This document shows positions 61,953 through 64,000 of a stretch of 64,000 bases of DNA, piece by piece. Position numbers and translations under genes: made by a program. Every line of letters starts with the position of its first letter. Positions within the stretch are counted from its first letter, which is position 1. The DNA is from Mycosarcoma maydis. Lineage: Eukaryota > Basidiomycota > Ustilaginomycetes > Ustilaginales. The notes under the pieces were generated by a model. The model was given only the letters and a program-made list of their open reading frames with translations. It searched no databases and had not been told where the DNA came from. The stretch spans positions 496,001 to 560,000 of the forward strand of contig NC_026479.1 in the NCBI RefSeq assembly GCF_000328475.2, given 5' to 3'.

Positions 61953-63623
61953 CTAATGAGAGCGCCTCATTTCAAAAGACACAAAGACGAGATTGTACCT
62001 CTCGAATTCGTATGCGATCCTATCGGTCCTCTTGTAACCTTTGATGGTCAGGGCATGCAGGATGTCCTCGTTGGTCAAGACAGCCTTGTCACCCTCAACC
62101 TCCTCGGCATGCTCGGAAGTCGAGACGAACAGGGTGACCGACATCTTGCCCGGTTCAAAGATGTCGACCACACGCCTGACCAAGGTGGGCAGATTGGTGG
62201 GCAGCTCGAGCGTAGTCTGCTCGTCCCGAATGGTGCTGGAAGGACTGTTAGAGCAGAGAGCGACGTTGGTCTCGAAGGAAGCGTAGGAAGAGTCTTGTTC
62301 GGGGGTCACGTGGATGGTCCAGTAGCCAGCATTGTCGTTCTTACCGCCGCGGGGCATGACGGCATTGGCAGAGTAGCCGCAAGGCTCAAACGCGAAAGCG
62401 TCGAGTTCGGTTTCGGGAAAGAGCTCGGTAAGGCCGAGTTTGTTGGAGAGAGCGAGACCGAGCGCGTGGCCTTTGTCGAGCGATGAAGCGGGTGCTGACG
62501 CTTCGGTGGCTGACAAGTGGTTGCGTGGGTAGCACTCTGCAACGGTGGGGTGCGGAAGCTGTTCGTCAAACACAAATCGAGCGCACGAAGCAGGCGAGAG
62601 GTGCGTCATGAGAATCTCGAGCGTCTGGTCCTCGACACAGGGAGCGGGCAGAGTCAGAGGCCGCTCGATGGTATCAGCGGCAGCGATGGAAAAAGGTTCG
62701 GCCTCGCGCGCACCCTCGCAGCCCATCCAGAGCAGCCAGTGGTCGCCGTTCATTTTGCCGACCGTGTAGGCTGAGCCATGGTCGAAAAAGCGGTCGAGAA
62801 CGGCCACTTCGAGCATCCAGTCGCGGTGAGGGCCTTTCTGACGCTCGGGGAACATGAAGCTCTTTCGGCTGTAAAAGGCGTGCTTGACAATGGCGCCGAG
62901 CTGACGTTCCTGGACAAAGCTCGAGTCGGACATGGCGGTGGACGCCTCATCATCGTGATCCTGGTCGTCGATGTCGGGGGAGGAGAGCTTGGCAAAGCTA
63001 GAAGCGGTGTTGAGACCGGCAAGAGCTTTGGCAGCGATGGTCAGAAGCTTCTCGAGGCCGAGCAAGAGAGTGGTGGTGCCGCACGTCTTGAGGATGAGCT
63101 TGTGCGGAAAGACAAACATGGAAGACTCGCTGAGCAAGTAGGCGTCAACGTGAGAGCCTTGGATGACGCTGAGCACCTTGCACTTGACAATGTCCAGCAT
63201 GGTTTCCCAGATGGCTCTGGGAACCGAGCGAAGGCCAAAATGGTTGGGGCGAGCGTCCGGGTCGGACCATCGACAAGCGCTAACGTCGGCTGGCTCCTCG
63301 GCAAACCAAAGCTCAAGGAGCTTCTCGGGGCCTTCAAAGGGACCGCAAGGATCGTGAAAGTCATCGATCACCTTTTCGGGGCTGCCGCTGTTGGAGTCGA
63401 CGGCGGTAGTGATGCTGGAAGCGTCATCGTTGAGCTTGGAGCGGAGGAGTTCGGCCCGAGCATCCATGATCTCGAGGGTCTTGATGCGCTGAGCTTCTTT
63501 TGCCTCCATGAGGAGGTCGGCAGTGTCTTTGTGGAGGTGATGGTGTTGCTGCATGTGGAAAGCAGCAGGAGTGTACGAGTCGAGACGGTTAGCAGCAGCT
63601 TCGAGATCGATGGCGGGTGTCAT
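61953..63623 (-). CDS. SPE2: S-adenosylmethionine decarboxylase proenzyme
   Basis: A 556-residue pyruvoyl enzyme of polyamine synthesis in the cytosol. It makes decarboxylated S-adenosylmethionine for spermidine and spermine. Seen: the FEGPEKLLELWF N-terminal signature, the self-cleavage site LLSESSMFVFPHKLI between Glu166 and Ser167 (Ser becomes the pyruvoyl group), KTCGTTTLL with the processing cysteine, and CGYSANAV and YWTIHVTPE with the processing Ser and His. About 110 extra residues precede the domain compared with yeast (396 residues). The start codon at 63623 is also the overlap point with an upstream ORF that ends ATGA, so the leader may regulate translation. The stop is 244 bases tail-to-tail from the EF-hand-like gene. 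Confidence 0.95.
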   Translation of the reverse strand: MTPAIDLEAAANRLDSYTPAAFHMQQHHHLHKDTADLLMEAKEAQRIKTLEIMDARAELLRSKLNDDASSITTAVDSNSGSPEKVIDDFHDPCGPFEGPEKLLELWFAEEPADVSACRWSDPDARPNHFGLRSVPRAIWETMLDIVKCKVLSVIQGSHVDAYLLSESSMFVFPHKLILKTCGTTTLLLGLEKLLTIAAKALAGLNTASSFAKLSSPDIDDQDHDDEASTAMSDSSFVQERQLGAIVKHAFYSRKSFMFPERQKGPHRDWMLEVAVLDRFFDHGSAYTVGKMNGDHWLLWMGCEGAREAEPFSIAAADTIERPLTLPAPCVEDQTLEILMTHLSPASCARFVFDEQLPHPTVAECYPRNHLSATEASAPASSLDKGHALGLALSNKLGLTELFPETELDAFAFEPCGYSANAVMPRGGKNDNAGYWTIHVTPEQDSSYASFETNVALCSNSPSSTIRDEQTTLELPTNLPTLVRRVVDIFEPGKMSVTLFVSTSEHAEEVEGDKAVLTNEDILHALTIKGYKRTDRIAYEFERYNLVFVSFEMRRSH

Positions 63624-63889
63624 CTTGGCTGGTGGTGGAGGTAGAGTGGAGCCGAGGTGAGGAGGTTGGGAGCGCTTGAAAAGGCAAGGCGAAGGCGATG
63701 TTGAATCTGGGATGGAATACGAGCAGGGGGCGGATCAGGAGCCTTGGGCAGGGGAAGGAGGATAGCCTGGATAGCTTTAGGGGACGTCAGCAGTCGGGAT
63801 GAGCGTTGCGGGGTTGAGATGGAAGGTGACGAGGAGTGTATGCAGAAACTATTATTACCACTACTATCGTCTGAATCGTCTGACGGCAT
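63620..63889 (-). promoter_or_regulatory. Upstream ORF, 89 codons, overlapping the SPE2 start by ATGA
   Basis: The only ATG in the visible 377-base leader (63889) opens an 89-codon frame that ends in TGA at 63622-63620, four bases shared with the SPE2 ATG. It is Ser/Pro-rich without known similarity. SAM-decarboxylase leaders in animals and plants carry regulatory upstream ORFs. Whether this one is translated, or spliced out of the leader, is unknown. Confidence 0.45.
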
Positions 63890-64000
63890 GGAAGACAGAG
63901 GCTTGGGTGAAGTTCAACAGGGTTGCTAGCTCCTGATCAGTGCAGGAGGTAGATGGTGGGGAGCCGACTGTGGGCGTTGTGTTTGAGAGCGTTTGGTTAG
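63624..64000. other. SPE2 leader/promoter to the window edge
   Basis: It holds the upstream ORF described above and purine-rich sequence (on the plus strand), without another gene. Confidence 0.6.

Overview
The window looks like nuclear DNA of a basidiomycete fungus, most likely a smut or smut-related yeast (Ustilaginales). The grounds are long, mostly intronless, GC-rich genes packed on both strands; short GT..AG introns in only three of the genes; fungal-type proteins (ADE2-type PurK-PurE fusion, DASH subunit Ask1, Pps1-type phosphatase, Snt1-type SANT protein, dysferlin-domain Mug65 type); and long serine/alanine-rich disordered segments. The species cannot be fixed from sequence alone. 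I saw no tRNA, rRNA, CRISPR array or intact transposon.

Layout. 0-6 kb: the 3' end of a truncated gene, a small two-exon gene with a mitochondrial-like N-terminus, and a Ubc4/5-type ubiquitin-conjugating enzyme. 6-18 kb: a 2193-residue Snt1/NCoR-like double-SANT protein, a MOSC-domain (mARC-like) molybdoenzyme, a Csm1/Pcs1-like coiled-coil kinetochore protein and a Ras GTPase. 17.7-21.9 kb: a 4.2-kb gene-free divergent interval full of simple repeats. 21.9-33.5 kb: a membrane apyrase (Ynd1 type), a Tma46/DFRP1 CCCH protein, a four-exon TDP1 whose splice sites I resolved, a SET (Rubisco-LSMT type) methyltransferase and an orphan coiled-coil protein. 35.7-49 kb: a Pps1-like dual-specificity phosphatase, ADE2, and an Sds23-like CBS protein, separated by large gaps. 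50-63.6 kb: Ask1, a Mug65-like dysferlin protein, eIF2B beta, an EF-hand-like protein with 13-residue repeats, and S-adenosylmethionine decarboxylase.

The genes are mainly housekeeping and do not form an evident pathway cluster. Several neighbours are head-to-head (TDP1/SET, eIF2B beta/EF-hand-like, Ras/apyrase, ADE2/CBS) or tail-to-tail with short gaps.

The most striking non-coding signal is a short dispersed motif, core TCACGA/TCGTGA flanked by AT (for example ATTCGTGATT, ATTCACGATT and their complements). It occurs roughly fifty times in the intergenic DNA, in both orientations, singly or as heptamer-like arrays with C-to-T decayed variants. In the coding regions I found it perfectly only once, as the last exon of TDP1. 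Another point of interest is a single upstream ORF in the S-adenosylmethionine decarboxylase leader that stops in an ATGA overlap with the main start codon.
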